A stretch of 64,000 nt of DNA from Spirosoma agri. Its GTDB lineage: Bacteria; Bacteroidota; Bacteroidia; Cytophagales; Spirosomataceae. The notes under the pieces are model-generated. The model ran no database searches, was not told the origin of the DNA, and worked only from the letters and a program-made list of their open reading frames with translations. The first letter of the stretch is position 1, and each line of letters begins with the position of its first letter. Shown piece by piece: positions 43,671 to 52,603 of this stretch. The translations under genes and the position numbers were made by a program. The DNA is taken from the NCBI RefSeq assembly GCF_010747415.1, contig NZ_JAAGNZ010000002.1, positions 1,426,001-1,490,000 of the forward strand. Direction: 5' to 3'.

Positions 43671-45638
43671 ATGATTCGTTTACAACTACTCGTTAGTCTG
43701 GTACTGGGCGCGTTTTCGCTCAGCCATGCCCAGTCGACCTCATCCGATTCGCTGTTTGTCCGGCAGCACTACACCAAGCTCGACCGGCAGATTGCGATGC
43801 GCGATGGGACCAAACTCTACACCGTCATTTTCGTACCGAAGGATGCTAGCCCTACAAACCGCTATCCGTTTCTGATGGAGCGAACGCCCTATTCGGCTGG
43901 CCCGTACGGCGAAAGCAAGTATCCTAAATCAGGCCCCGGCCCGAACAAAGACCTGTCGCAGGAGAAATACATTTTCGTTACGCAGGATGTACGGGGGCGC
44001 TATATGAGCGAGGGAAACTTCGAAGAAATGACGCCCGGCGTGGATTCGCCCGGCCGGTCCGCCGGTGCGGTGGATGCGCCGAAAACGCCCGCTACGTCGT
44101 CTGCCAAAAAAGGAAAAAAAAGTAGTCCGTCCACGTCGGCAACCACGACCGACGAGAGTACCGATACGTACGACACCATCGAGTGGCTGCTCAAAAACAT
44201 TCCGAACAACAACGGACGCGTTGGCCTAATGGGTATTTCGTATCCGGGCTTTTACGCGTCGGCGGCTTTGCCCAACGCGCACCCAGCCCTGAAAGCCGTA
44301 TCGCCACAGGCACCCGTTACGGATGAGTTTATCGGTGATGATGCGCGGCATAATGGCGCGTTTTTTCTGCTTGACAATTTTTCGTTCATGAATTATTTCG
44401 ATTCTCCGCGCAAAGGGCCACAGGAGGATTACGAGCCCTTATTTTCGTGGAAGCCCACTGATGCCTACAAGTTCTTTCTGGATTTAGGGCCGATCAAAAA
44501 TGCAAACGGTCCGACGTACTATAACAACCGGGCAAAGATCTGGAACGAGTACCTCCAGCACGACACCTACGACGACTACTGGCAAACGCGTAATATCCGC
44601 CCGCACCTGAAAAACGTAAAACCGGCGACAATGGTGGTTGGCGGCTGGTTCGATGCCGAAGATTTGTTCGGGGCGCTGCGAACCTACGAAGCCATTGAAA
44701 AACAGTCCACGGGTAATCGCAATACGCTCGTTATGGGGCCGTGGACACACGGAGCCTGGTCGCGCGATGACTGGAGCCAGTTTGGGCCGTTGACGTTCGG
44801 GCAGAACACCGCCAAATACTACCGGGATAATCTCGAATCGACGTTTTTTGCCTTCCACCTGAAGGACAAGGGCACCTTCAACGCACCCGAAGCGCTGCTG
44901 TTCGATACGGGGCTTAACGCGTGGAAATCATTCGATACCTGGCCACCTAAGACCGTTCAGAAGCAGCGTTTCTACCTGGCCCCCGCCCAGAAGTTAACAA
45001 CGGCCAAACCGGTTGCGGGTGACTCCTTCGAGGAATACATCAGTGATCCGGCCAAACCAGTGCCGTATACAAACGGAGTACAGGCCCGGCGGAACAATCA
45101 GTACGTGATCGAGGATCAGCGGTTCGTGGCAAACCGGCCCGATGTGGTTGTCTTTGAAAGCGAACCGTTGACGGAAGACCTGACAGTGGCTGGTCCGATC
45201 AATGCTCAATTATTTGCGTCGACGACCGGCACCGATGCCGATTTTATCGTGAAAGTGATCGATGTGATGCCCGATACGACCAGGAACCGGGCAGATGGCC
45301 CATCGAAAGGAATTCAACTGGCCAACTACCAGCGACTGGTACGGGCCGAGGTGTTACGGGGCAAGTTTCGGAATAGTTTTACTACGCCGGAGCCGTTCAA
45401 ACCGGGTGAAGTAACAACCGTACGTTTACAGTTACCCGATGTATTACACACGTTCAAAAAGGGGCACCGGCTGATGGTGCAGGTGCAGCATTCATGGTTC
45501 CCGATCGTGGATCGCAACCCGCAGAAGTTCCTGAATATCGGTACGGCGGAAGCCAGCGATTTCCAAAAAGCGACCATGCGACTCTATCACAATGAAAGTT
45601 ATCCCTCGTCAATTGAACTGACTAGTATGGGAAAATAA
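43671..45638 (+). CDS. CocE/NonD family hydrolase (X-Pro dipeptidyl-peptidase-like)
   Basis: A 655-residue exported alpha/beta hydrolase (signal peptide 1-20). The nucleophile Ser 190 lies in MGISYPGFYAS; the Asp is expected in the GGWFDAEDLFG region and the His in GPWTHGAWS. The C-terminal half (about 430-655) is a jelly-roll domain as in CocE and X-Pro dipeptidyl-peptidases. Members cut esters, amides or acylated antibiotics. An unusual low-complexity insert rich in Ser, Thr, Lys and Ala (about residues 125-165) sits just before the nucleophile region, where the family normally has a short loop. Confidence 0.9.
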   Translation: MIRLQLLVSLVLGAFSLSHAQSTSSDSLFVRQHYTKLDRQIAMRDGTKLYTVIFVPKDASPTNRYPFLMERTPYSAGPYGESKYPKSGPGPNKDLSQEKYIFVTQDVRGRYMSEGNFEEMTPGVDSPGRSAGAVDAPKTPATSSAKKGKKSSPSTSATTTDESTDTYDTIEWLLKNIPNNNGRVGLMGISYPGFYASAALPNAHPALKAVSPQAPVTDEFIGDDARHNGAFFLLDNFSFMNYFDSPRKGPQEDYEPLFSWKPTDAYKFFLDLGPIKNANGPTYYNNRAKIWNEYLQHDTYDDYWQTRNIRPHLKNVKPATMVVGGWFDAEDLFGALRTYEAIEKQSTGNRNTLVMGPWTHGAWSRDDWSQFGPLTFGQNTAKYYRDNLESTFFAFHLKDKGTFNAPEALLFDTGLNAWKSFDTWPPKTVQKQRFYLAPAQKLTTAKPVAGDSFEEYISDPAKPVPYTNGVQARRNNQYVIEDQRFVANRPDVVVFESEPLTEDLTVAGPINAQLFASTTGTDADFIVKVIDVMPDTTRNRADGPSKGIQLANYQRLVRAEVLRGKFRNSFTTPEPFKPGEVTTVRLQLPDVLHTFKKGHRLMVQVQHSWFPIVDRNPQKFLNIGTAEASDFQKATMRLYHNESYPSSIELTSMGK

Positions 45639-45666
45639 AGGCTTGTTAACATTTGGGTAACATTGG

Positions 45667-45702
45667 AAAAAGGGAGATCGCTAGCGGGTGATCTCCCTTT
45701 TT
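45667..45702. terminator. intrinsic terminator after the CocE-like gene
   Basis: Arms AAAAAGGGAGATC (45667-45679) and GATCTCCCTTTTT (45690-45702) with a T-run: a standard rho-independent terminator 28 bases after the stop. Confidence 0.8.
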
Positions 45703-45796
45703 TGGTCAAAAAGGCATAATTGTATGGTATTTGAAGTCTTTTTCGACGTTTCGGGTGGCTAAATCGACTCATTCCAATATTAAGTTTTTCAGGATT

Positions 45797-45830
45797 CGTA
45801 ATATGTGCGTAACATTTGCTTAATATTACG
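45797..45830. promoter_or_regulatory. A/T-rich inverted repeat upstream of small TonB-C-like gene
   Basis: CGTAATAT (45797-45804) and ATATTACG (45823-45830) form an 18-base-spaced inverted repeat about 70 bases before the next start. It could be an operator; there is no further support. Confidence 0.3.
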
Positions 45831-45897
45831 ATAACATTAGTCCTTACGACTCGCGAGAGGGATTCGGGCGACTGGGCATTGTTCACTTTTTAACAGA

Positions 45898-46254
45898 ATG
45901 AAGTCAATGAAAAAGTCAATTTTTCTCCTAACGCTGGTAGGCTTCCTGGCGACGCAAGCCTACGCTACGCCGACAAAAACCCGCAAAACCAAAGCTCCAA
46001 AAGAAAACATGGAGCAGCAGTTAGCGAAATACGTATCCTATCCCGACGCACTGAAACCCACTCAGCGGGCTGGTGTTGTCGTGATTCAATTCCGAGTCAA
46101 TTCAGCAAATGAATTGTGTCAGCTGGAAGTTTTCAGCAAGAATGATCAGATTAACAACGCCTTGCTTCGGCAACTGACGGGCAAAAAGCTGACGGGTTAT
46201 GGCAGCGATGCCAATGAACTCCATACCGTTCGGCTTCGGTTCCAGCCCGAGTAA
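45898..46254 (+). CDS. small exported protein with TonB-C-like fold
   Basis: A 118-residue exported protein (signal peptide about 1-24, ending AYAT). The mature part (YVSYPDALKPTQRAGVVVIQFRVN....LCQLEVFSKNDQINNALLRQLTGKKL) has the outline of the short beta-alpha-beta C-terminal domain of TonB-like proteins, but lacks a membrane anchor and a Pro-rich spacer. ATG 45907 is an alternative start. Its partner and role are unknown; a periplasmic helper is possible. Confidence 0.6.
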   Translation: MKSMKKSIFLLTLVGFLATQAYATPTKTRKTKAPKENMEQQLAKYVSYPDALKPTQRAGVVVIQFRVNSANELCQLEVFSKNDQINNALLRQLTGKKLTGYGSDANELHTVRLRFQPE

Positions 46255-46268
46255 GGGAACGCCATACA

Positions 46269-46308
46269 AAAAAGCCATTCGTTCTGAACCGGGCGGATGG
46301 CTTTTTTA
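46269..46308. terminator. intrinsic terminator
   Basis: A-run then AAGCCATTCG pairing with CGGATGGCTT and a T-run; 14-bp stem with one wobble and a 12-base loop, 15 bases after the stop of the preceding gene. Confidence 0.8.
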
Positions 46309-46361
46309 TGCCCGAACATTTGCGGTTGACGGGTAGTTAGCCACTCGTAACTACCTGTTCC

Positions 46362-47672
46362 ATGTCCGAAACACTATCGCTGGTCTGGCTCCGGCGCGAT
46401 CTACGTCTGCACGATAATGCCGCCCTATACCACGCCCTGAAAAGTGGCCGTCCTGTTCTTCCCGTGTTCATTTTCGACCGCACGATTCTCGATGATCTGG
46501 ACGATCGGCGCGACCGTCGGGTTGAGTTTCTGGTGCAGGAAATCGATCGGCTGCGTGATGAATTGGCCAAAATGGGTTCGGCCATTCTTGTTCGTTATGG
46601 CAAACCGATCGACGTCTGGAAAGAGCTGACCGGGCAATACACAATTGGTGATGTGTTTGCCAACTACGATTATGAAGTATATGCCAAAGAGCGGGACAAG
46701 GCTGTTAGCGAATTACTAGCCGAGAAGGGAATCGGCTTTCATACGAGTAAAGATCAGACCATTTTCGACCGGGATGAAGTCCTGAGCGGCAAACGAACCC
46801 CTTACACCGTTTTTACGCCCTACAGCCGAAACTGGCACGGCAAGCTGAATACATTCTACCTTAAAGCCTATCCGACGGAGCAGTACACCAATCAGTTCTG
46901 GAAAACATCGGTATTGACGGTGCCGACGCTGGCCGATATGAATTTTCAGCCCGTTGGCGAACCGTTTCCCGCCCGAACAACGTCGGACAAACTCCTGGAC
47001 ACGTACGACAAAACCCGCGATTTTCCGGCGTTACCACATAGTACCAGCCAGTTGAGTATGCACCTGCGGTTTGGTACGATTAGCGTTCGTGATCTGGCTC
47101 GTCAGGCGAACGAAACCGATGATAAGACGTTTCTGAACGAACTTTGCTGGCGGGATTTTTACTTTCAGGTGCTCGACCACTTTCCGCACGTGGAGCGTCA
47201 CTCGTTCCGGCGTCAATACGACCAGATCGAATGGCGTAATAATGAAGACGAATTCGATAAATGGTGCCGGGGTGAAACTGGCTACCCGATCGTCGATGCG
47301 GGTATGCGTCAACTGAATACGATTGGCTGGATGCACAACCGCGTCCGGATGATTACCGCCAGTTTTCTGTGCAAGCATCTGCTCATCGACTGGCGCTGGG
47401 GCGAAGCCTATTTCGGCAAAAAACTTCGCGACTACGATCTCTCCGCCAACAATGGTGGCTGGCAGTGGGCGGCTGGTTCTGGAACAGATGCTGCGCCGTA
47501 TTTTCGGGTCTTCAATCCGGACCGGCAAGCCAAACGGTTTGACGCCAAACAAGAATACATCCGGCACTGGATTCCGGAACTCGACACAAAATCGTATCCA
47601 CAACCAATGGTAGAGCATTCGATGGCGCGACAGCGGGCCGTTGAGACCTACAAAAAAGGATTGGCAAAGTAA
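46362..47672 (+). CDS. phrB: deoxyribodipyrimidine photolyase
   Basis: A 436-residue photolyase/cryptochrome-family protein. The N-terminal Rossmann part starts SLVWLRRDLRLHDN; FAD-binding motifs follow in the C-terminal helical part, LCWRDFYFQVL, WCRGETGYPIVDAGMRQL, GWMHNRVRM, DWRWGE and NNGGWQWAAGSGTD. The last motif, with Trp residues of the electron chain and the DAAPYFRVFNP ending, is standard for CPD photolyases. It repairs UV-made pyrimidine dimers with light. It stands alone in its transcription unit. Confidence 0.93.
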   Translation: MSETLSLVWLRRDLRLHDNAALYHALKSGRPVLPVFIFDRTILDDLDDRRDRRVEFLVQEIDRLRDELAKMGSAILVRYGKPIDVWKELTGQYTIGDVFANYDYEVYAKERDKAVSELLAEKGIGFHTSKDQTIFDRDEVLSGKRTPYTVFTPYSRNWHGKLNTFYLKAYPTEQYTNQFWKTSVLTVPTLADMNFQPVGEPFPARTTSDKLLDTYDKTRDFPALPHSTSQLSMHLRFGTISVRDLARQANETDDKTFLNELCWRDFYFQVLDHFPHVERHSFRRQYDQIEWRNNEDEFDKWCRGETGYPIVDAGMRQLNTIGWMHNRVRMITASFLCKHLLIDWRWGEAYFGKKLRDYDLSANNGGWQWAAGSGTDAAPYFRVFNPDRQAKRFDAKQEYIRHWIPELDTKSYPQPMVEHSMARQRAVETYKKGLAK

Positions 47673-47735
47673 AACGCGCCGTTTGTTGCCTTATGTATTT
47701 TTCCTGCCTGTCGTTGATTACGGCAATCTAACGGT

Positions 47736-50093
47736 ATGAATGTACGGCTAGCGCTGCTTCCTTTTCTTCTTTTTGGGCTGACAATTCCCTTGCTGGCCCA
47801 ACAGCGGCTCCGACTGAGCGTGCTTGTTCAGGATGGGGTGACGAAAAAGCCAATTCCGGGCGCTAGTCTGTTCATCGCTGAGACAAGAGCCGGGGCAAAA
47901 GCCGATAGTTTGGGCGTCATCAGCCTGACTCATCCGCCCGGCTTACTGACCATGTACGTTTCGGCGGTAGGCTACATCAGGGGGCGTGAGGCTGTTGTAC
48001 TCGATGGCAATAAGAAGATCGAGTACTACCTTCAGCCGCGCTCGACCGATCTGGAGGAAGTCGATGTTCGGGCTGTTCGGGTCGATAAAAACATTCGTTC
48101 GGCGCAGATGGGACAGATTCAGCTTAGTATGCCCGAGCTGAAACGAATGCCGGTCGTGCTGGGCGAACCCGATATCCTGAAGGCGTTGTCGTTGCAGGCG
48201 GGTGTCACAACGGCGGGGGAGGGTGCAGGCGGATTTAACGTTCGGGGGGGGCGGGCCGATCAGAATTTAGTGCTGCTGGATGGCGCACCTTTGTTCAATA
48301 CGTCGCATTTGCTGGGATTTTACGCCAACGTCAACTCAGATCTGGTCCAGGATGTCAGCCTGAGCAAAGGCGCGTTCTCGTCGCAATACGGGGGGCGCGT
48401 GTCGTCGCTGCTACTGATGAGTACGCGCAACGGCAACAAGGACGGCTGGCGGGTATCCGGTGGGCTAAGTCCGGTTAGTGCACGGGTCGTGGTCGATGGG
48501 CCAATCAGCAAAAAACTTACGTTGCTGGCTGGCGGTCGGGTTGCTTTCCCCAACTACCTGCTCGGGTTGTTTCCAACGGCGAGTGTCAAAAATAGCCGGG
48601 CCTTTTTTTACGATGGCAATCTCAAACTGACGTACACACCCGACGAGCGGAACACCGTTGCGCTGTCGGCCTACCGGAGTCAGGACAACTTTCGGTTTCC
48701 AGGTGATACGCTGTACGGCTGGAAATCGGACGTGCTGACGGGCCGCTGGAGTTACCTGATTCGGCCAAATCTGCAATTGAATGTAACCGGTCTATACAGT
48801 GGTTACCATCTGAATGTCGATGGGGTTACACCGGGCCTTACCTTTCGCTTTACGTCGTATATAGAGCAGCGGGAGGGCAAAGCTGATCTGTTTTATACGA
48901 TCAACCAGAAGCACAAGATTCAGGTTGGCGCGAACGCAATTCGCTATCAGGTCCAAACGGGTAATGCGCAGCCAACGGGCGAGAATTCCAGCGTTAATCC
49001 AAGACGAATCGATCCCGAATACGGTCGTGAGCTGGGCGCGTACGTCAACACCGAATGGGAGCTGACGCCCAGAATTTCGTTTCAGGTCGGAATGCGCTAT
49101 TCGGCGTTTGCCTTTCTGGGATCGCGAACGGTTTATGACTACGAACAGGGTTTACCACGCTCGCCCGAAACGATTACCGATTCTATCCGGTATGGTACTG
49201 GACAGACCATCAAGACATATGGCGGACTGGAACCCCGGTTTGGGTTGCGCGTGCAGGTGGCGAAACACACCGCGATCAAGGCCAGCGCAGGCCGGACGCG
49301 CCAGTACGTGAACCTGATTTCAAATACGACCGCCATTACACCGCTTGACTTCTGGAAGCTGAGTGACAACTACGTGCCGCCCCAGATTGCCGATCAGGTA
49401 TCATTAGGGTTCTTTCAAAACCTTCGGGACAATGCGATCGAGCTAAGTGTGGAGGGGTATTATAAGCGATTGCAGAATCAGATCGAGTATCGGTACGGGG
49501 CGAACCTGATCTTAAATCCGACGCTGGAAACGGCGTTGCTGCAAGCCAACGGACGCGCCTATGGCATTGAGTTTGGCGTTAGTAGCAACAAGGGACGCCT
49601 GACCGGCCAGTTCAACTACACCTATGCCCGGTCGCTGCTTGCCGTGCAAACAGCCTTCGATGCGTTGCGCATCAACGAGGGCGTCTACTACCCATCGTAT
49701 ATTGACCGACCCCACACGCTCAACATTCAGGCTCGCTGGGCCATGTCGCATAACTGGTCGTTCTCCACGAATTTCGTTTATTATACCGGCGTTCCGGCTA
49801 CGTATCCCGACGGACAGTATACGTATAATGGCGAGCCGGTCCAGGATTATTCCCGCCGAAACGCCGACCGGATTCCGGACTATCACCGATTAGACGTCGC
49901 GTTCTCGAAAGACACACGCTTTACCAAAGCCCAACAACGATACGGCATTTGGACACTAGGTGTTTACAACCTTTATGCCCATAAAAATCCGTATTCCATT
50001 TATTTCACGCGCTATAACCAGCGCACTGAATCGTACCGATTGTCCGTATTTGGAACGCTGATTCCGTCAATCGCCTATAATTTTTATTTCTGA
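47736..50093 (+). CDS. TonB-dependent receptor with carboxypeptidase-regulatory-like N-terminal domain
   Basis: A 785-residue outer-membrane receptor. Signal peptide 1-21 (ending LLAQ), a CarboxypepD-regulatory-like domain (about 22-105), a plug domain (about 120-230, GGFNVRGGRADQNLVLLDGAPLFN) and a 22-strand-type barrel to the end in AYNFYF. The short plug and barrel size suit the Bacteroidota class paired with DUF4249 lipoproteins rather than SusC. The next gene, a DUF4249 lipoprotein, starts one base after the stop, so the pair should form one uptake system for an unknown nutrient or metal chelate. Confidence 0.92.
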   Translation: MNVRLALLPFLLFGLTIPLLAQQRLRLSVLVQDGVTKKPIPGASLFIAETRAGAKADSLGVISLTHPPGLLTMYVSAVGYIRGREAVVLDGNKKIEYYLQPRSTDLEEVDVRAVRVDKNIRSAQMGQIQLSMPELKRMPVVLGEPDILKALSLQAGVTTAGEGAGGFNVRGGRADQNLVLLDGAPLFNTSHLLGFYANVNSDLVQDVSLSKGAFSSQYGGRVSSLLLMSTRNGNKDGWRVSGGLSPVSARVVVDGPISKKLTLLAGGRVAFPNYLLGLFPTASVKNSRAFFYDGNLKLTYTPDERNTVALSAYRSQDNFRFPGDTLYGWKSDVLTGRWSYLIRPNLQLNVTGLYSGYHLNVDGVTPGLTFRFTSYIEQREGKADLFYTINQKHKIQVGANAIRYQVQTGNAQPTGENSSVNPRRIDPEYGRELGAYVNTEWELTPRISFQVGMRYSAFAFLGSRTVYDYEQGLPRSPETITDSIRYGTGQTIKTYGGLEPRFGLRVQVAKHTAIKASAGRTRQYVNLISNTTAITPLDFWKLSDNYVPPQIADQVSLGFFQNLRDNAIELSVEGYYKRLQNQIEYRYGANLILNPTLETALLQANGRAYGIEFGVSSNKGRLTGQFNYTYARSLLAVQTAFDALRINEGVYYPSYIDRPHTLNIQARWAMSHNWSFSTNFVYYTGVPATYPDGQYTYNGEPVQDYSRRNADRIPDYHRLDVAFSKDTRFTKAQQRYGIWTLGVYNLYAHKNPYSIYFTRYNQRTESYRLSVFGTLIPSIAYNFYF

Positions 50094-50094
50094 T

Positions 50095-51117
50095 ATGTAT
50101 CGGCTCTTCGTTATTCTGCTCTGTATGAGCTTCCTGTTGGCCTGTATCGATCAGGTCGAGCTGCCTATCCGGACGGAAGAACCTCGTCTGGTCATTGAGG
50201 GTCAGATCACCAATGAAGCGCCACCCTATACCGTCCGACTGAGTTATACCGGCGGGTTTGGGGAAGCTAATTCGGGTAGCTATCCAGTCGATGGGGCGCA
50301 GCTTCGCCTGGCCAATGATCAGGGGCGATCGACGCCGTTCACACCACTTGGATTGGGTCTTTACCAAACGGCAGACTCGACGTTTCGGGGCGAAATAGGC
50401 CGTGCTTATAGCCTGACTATTGCGCTCAATACTGGTAAACAGTACACGACCAAAGCTGAACGGATGCCAAACGTACCCACGATCGACAGTATAGCGGGAA
50501 CCCTGGTACGACTGGATAACATCGTTACGCCCTATCGGTATTCTTACGCTATTACAACCCGTGACCCGGCTACTGAGAAAAATTACTATCGTTGGACCGC
50601 TTACGGAATCACGACCCGAAAATCGACGGGTGTGCTCTGTAGTCTTGGCAGTCCGTCTATCTGCTTCGATCGTTGCTGGACTACCGTTGTGAATAACGTG
50701 GTCAACATTTACAGCGACGAGTCGATCAATGGAAACATCCTTCGGAACCGGGTCGTATTGAGTTTGCCAATCTATGCAGTTGGCCCACAACTCGTGGAAG
50801 TACAGCAGTACGGTATAACGCAGGCAAATTACCAGTTCTGGACGCTCTACCAGCAGCAAAACGCCCGAACGGGGAGTATTTTTGACCCATTACCGGCACC
50901 CGTAACGGGTAATGTTGTCAACGTCAATGACCCGGCTGATGTGGCACGAGGTTATTTCGCCGTTACATCCCTCACCCGGAAGCGGTTTCGTAATCAGGCC
51001 GAAGAGGCTACGGGTTCGGCGGTGTATGGATTTATTAGCAGCCAGATTGTGCCGACGGGCGATTGCCGGCGAACATACGGAAACGTACCGGTTTACGAAC
51101 CGGATGGCTGGCAGTAA
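50095..51117 (+). CDS. DUF4249 domain lipoprotein
   Basis: A 340-residue lipoprotein with lipobox FLLAC at about residues 13-17. The text PRLVIEGQITNEAPPYTVRLSYT, VDGAQLRLANDQG, YSLTIAL and KAERMPNVPTIDSI follows the DUF4249 pattern, a family found next to TonB-dependent receptors in Bacteroidota. It contains several Cys near residues 180-200 (VLCSLGSPSICFDRCW). The likely role is surface capture of the substrate that the upstream receptor imports. Its stop codon is immediately followed by the stop of the minus-strand transglycosylase gene, with no base between. Confidence 0.88.
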   Translation: MYRLFVILLCMSFLLACIDQVELPIRTEEPRLVIEGQITNEAPPYTVRLSYTGGFGEANSGSYPVDGAQLRLANDQGRSTPFTPLGLGLYQTADSTFRGEIGRAYSLTIALNTGKQYTTKAERMPNVPTIDSIAGTLVRLDNIVTPYRYSYAITTRDPATEKNYYRWTAYGITTRKSTGVLCSLGSPSICFDRCWTTVVNNVVNIYSDESINGNILRNRVVLSLPIYAVGPQLVEVQQYGITQANYQFWTLYQQQNARTGSIFDPLPAPVTGNVVNVNDPADVARGYFAVTSLTRKRFRNQAEEATGSAVYGFISSQIVPTGDCRRTYGNVPVYEPDGWQ

Positions 51118-52338
51118 CTACAACTTCCATTGCACGACCCAGCCTGGTTTAACCGGTTTGGGACGGGGTAGGCCCGCTAAACCCGTAGCCGGATTCATCG
51201 CGGTCAGCGTGACCGGAATCACACTTTTGGTTTGGGATGAGATTAGTTTGGTCGCGCGAAGGAACAGATTGCCTTGCGTATCAACATCATCGACTACGGC
51301 GTACAGGGCATCACCGGCTTTCAGCTCATCTTCGCCGATCTGAACATCCTCCGTCAAAACAAACGTCCAGCTTTGCCCTACCTTGAGTTGGCCCGGCCTG
51401 ACCAGTTTAGCGGACAGATCGCCAATGAAGACCTGCGATGCCGCTGATTTATTTTTGAGTAATTCCGTTAAGACGCTATCCATAGCCACGGCTTCGTTTC
51501 GGTTTCCCGTTGTCGGATTCACCAGTGACTCGACCGGCACACCAACCGGTTCCGGTTCCTCTTCCTGAAGCCAGCCCATACGTCGGGCCTGGGCGCGTTC
51601 CTGCTCGTAGGCATTACCCGACGACGCCAGCATGATACCCGGAGCACCCATACCATAGGAAGGATTTGTGAACAGTTCTTTCATCGCCAGAATCCGGTAG
51701 AGGTAATACCCCGTCTCGGCATTCATGGTCATGGCGTAATAATCGCGGTGGCCAACCTTCGATATTTTGCGCTGCACCATCCCGACACCCCCATTGTAGG
51801 CGGCTGCAACGAGCGTCCAGGAACCGAGCTTGCTGTAGAGGAACCGAATGTATTTGCAGGCTGCCTCGGTCGACTTACGGAGGTCTGTGCGCTCGTCATT
51901 GCCCGGCGCAATGGATAACCCCATATCCTGAGCGGTTTCGTCCATGAACTGCCAGTAGCCAACCGCCCCCGCCGAGGAAACTGCATTCGACTGCCACGCG
52001 CTTTCGATGAGCGGCAGGTATTTAAAATCGTTGGGAATTCCGTGTCTGCCCAAAATAGGTTCGATAACGGCAAAGTAGGGGGCTGAGCGGGCTTTCAGGC
52101 TAGCCAGATGATGGCTGTAGCCGCTGCTTCCCGCCAGTGCATACGCGAGTTTCGTTGTCACTTCACCCTGCTCGGTCGGTACAGTTTCCCCGCAAAAATG
52201 AAGTCGGGTCAAGCCACCTACTAGCCGTGGTCGGGTAAGAGCGGGCCGAACGGCTATCTTTTTCTGTGCCCACGCAGCCGGAATAATAAGCAGGCTGATG
52301 CAGAGTGTCAGGAAAATGGATCGTATGGCAGTAATCAA
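51118..52338 (-). CDS. lytic transglycosylase domain protein (MltD/Slt-like), copy 1
   Basis: A 406-residue exported protein (signal peptide 1-24, ending AWAQ). The conserved LHFCGETVP comes near residue 47, then the SLT domain with catalytic Glu in PLIESAWQSNAVSSAGAVGYWQF, and TLVAAAYNGG and MNAETGYYLYRI. It cleaves the glycan backbone of peptidoglycan with 1,6-anhydro product. A C-terminal beta domain (about 310-406: YAVVDDVDTQGNLFLRATKL) is shared with copy 2. That domain recalls the C-terminal part of conjugative TraM proteins, a by-eye impression only. It is first of three tandem paralogues counted from the left. Confidence 0.88.
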   Translation of the reverse strand: MITAIRSIFLTLCISLLIIPAAWAQKKIAVRPALTRPRLVGGLTRLHFCGETVPTEQGEVTTKLAYALAGSSGYSHHLASLKARSAPYFAVIEPILGRHGIPNDFKYLPLIESAWQSNAVSSAGAVGYWQFMDETAQDMGLSIAPGNDERTDLRKSTEAACKYIRFLYSKLGSWTLVAAAYNGGVGMVQRKISKVGHRDYYAMTMNAETGYYLYRILAMKELFTNPSYGMGAPGIMLASSGNAYEQERAQARRMGWLQEEEPEPVGVPVESLVNPTTGNRNEAVAMDSVLTELLKNKSAASQVFIGDLSAKLVRPGQLKVGQSWTFVLTEDVQIGEDELKAGDALYAVVDDVDTQGNLFLRATKLISSQTKSVIPVTLTAMNPATGLAGLPRPKPVKPGWVVQWKL

Positions 52339-52433
52339 AACAAATGGTCGATGGTATAGCCTATAGACAACAACGCGGGTTAAAGGTTTAGTTCAGGCTC
52401 AGTAGGTACGTCTTGGGTTGATATAATGAGTCT

Positions 52434-52500
52434 GCTCGCCGGACGGTGTTTCGTACGCCGTATTTCCAAGATACGGCGTACGAAACACCGTCCGGCGAGC
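52434..52500. repeat. perfect 30-bp hairpin with CCA loop
   Basis: Arms 52434-52463 and 52471-52500 are perfectly complementary and the inner bases close to leave a CCA loop. It lies between transglycosylase copies 1 and 2. The 27-base core is the same, bar one base, as in the hairpin at 35281-35333. Confidence 0.88.
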
Positions 52501-52603
52501 ATTTGGCGCATAAAATAGATTCGATTCGATCTGCCGCTGGTATGACTTTTGTTAACGGGTTGCCCCGGCTTCGTCAGAAACGGTTGAGCTGTAAAGTAGT
52601 GCG

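Noticed and set aside
50005..50859. 284-codon open frame on the minus strand
   Set aside because: Antisense to the TonB receptor end and the DUF4249 gene, both with clear family motifs.
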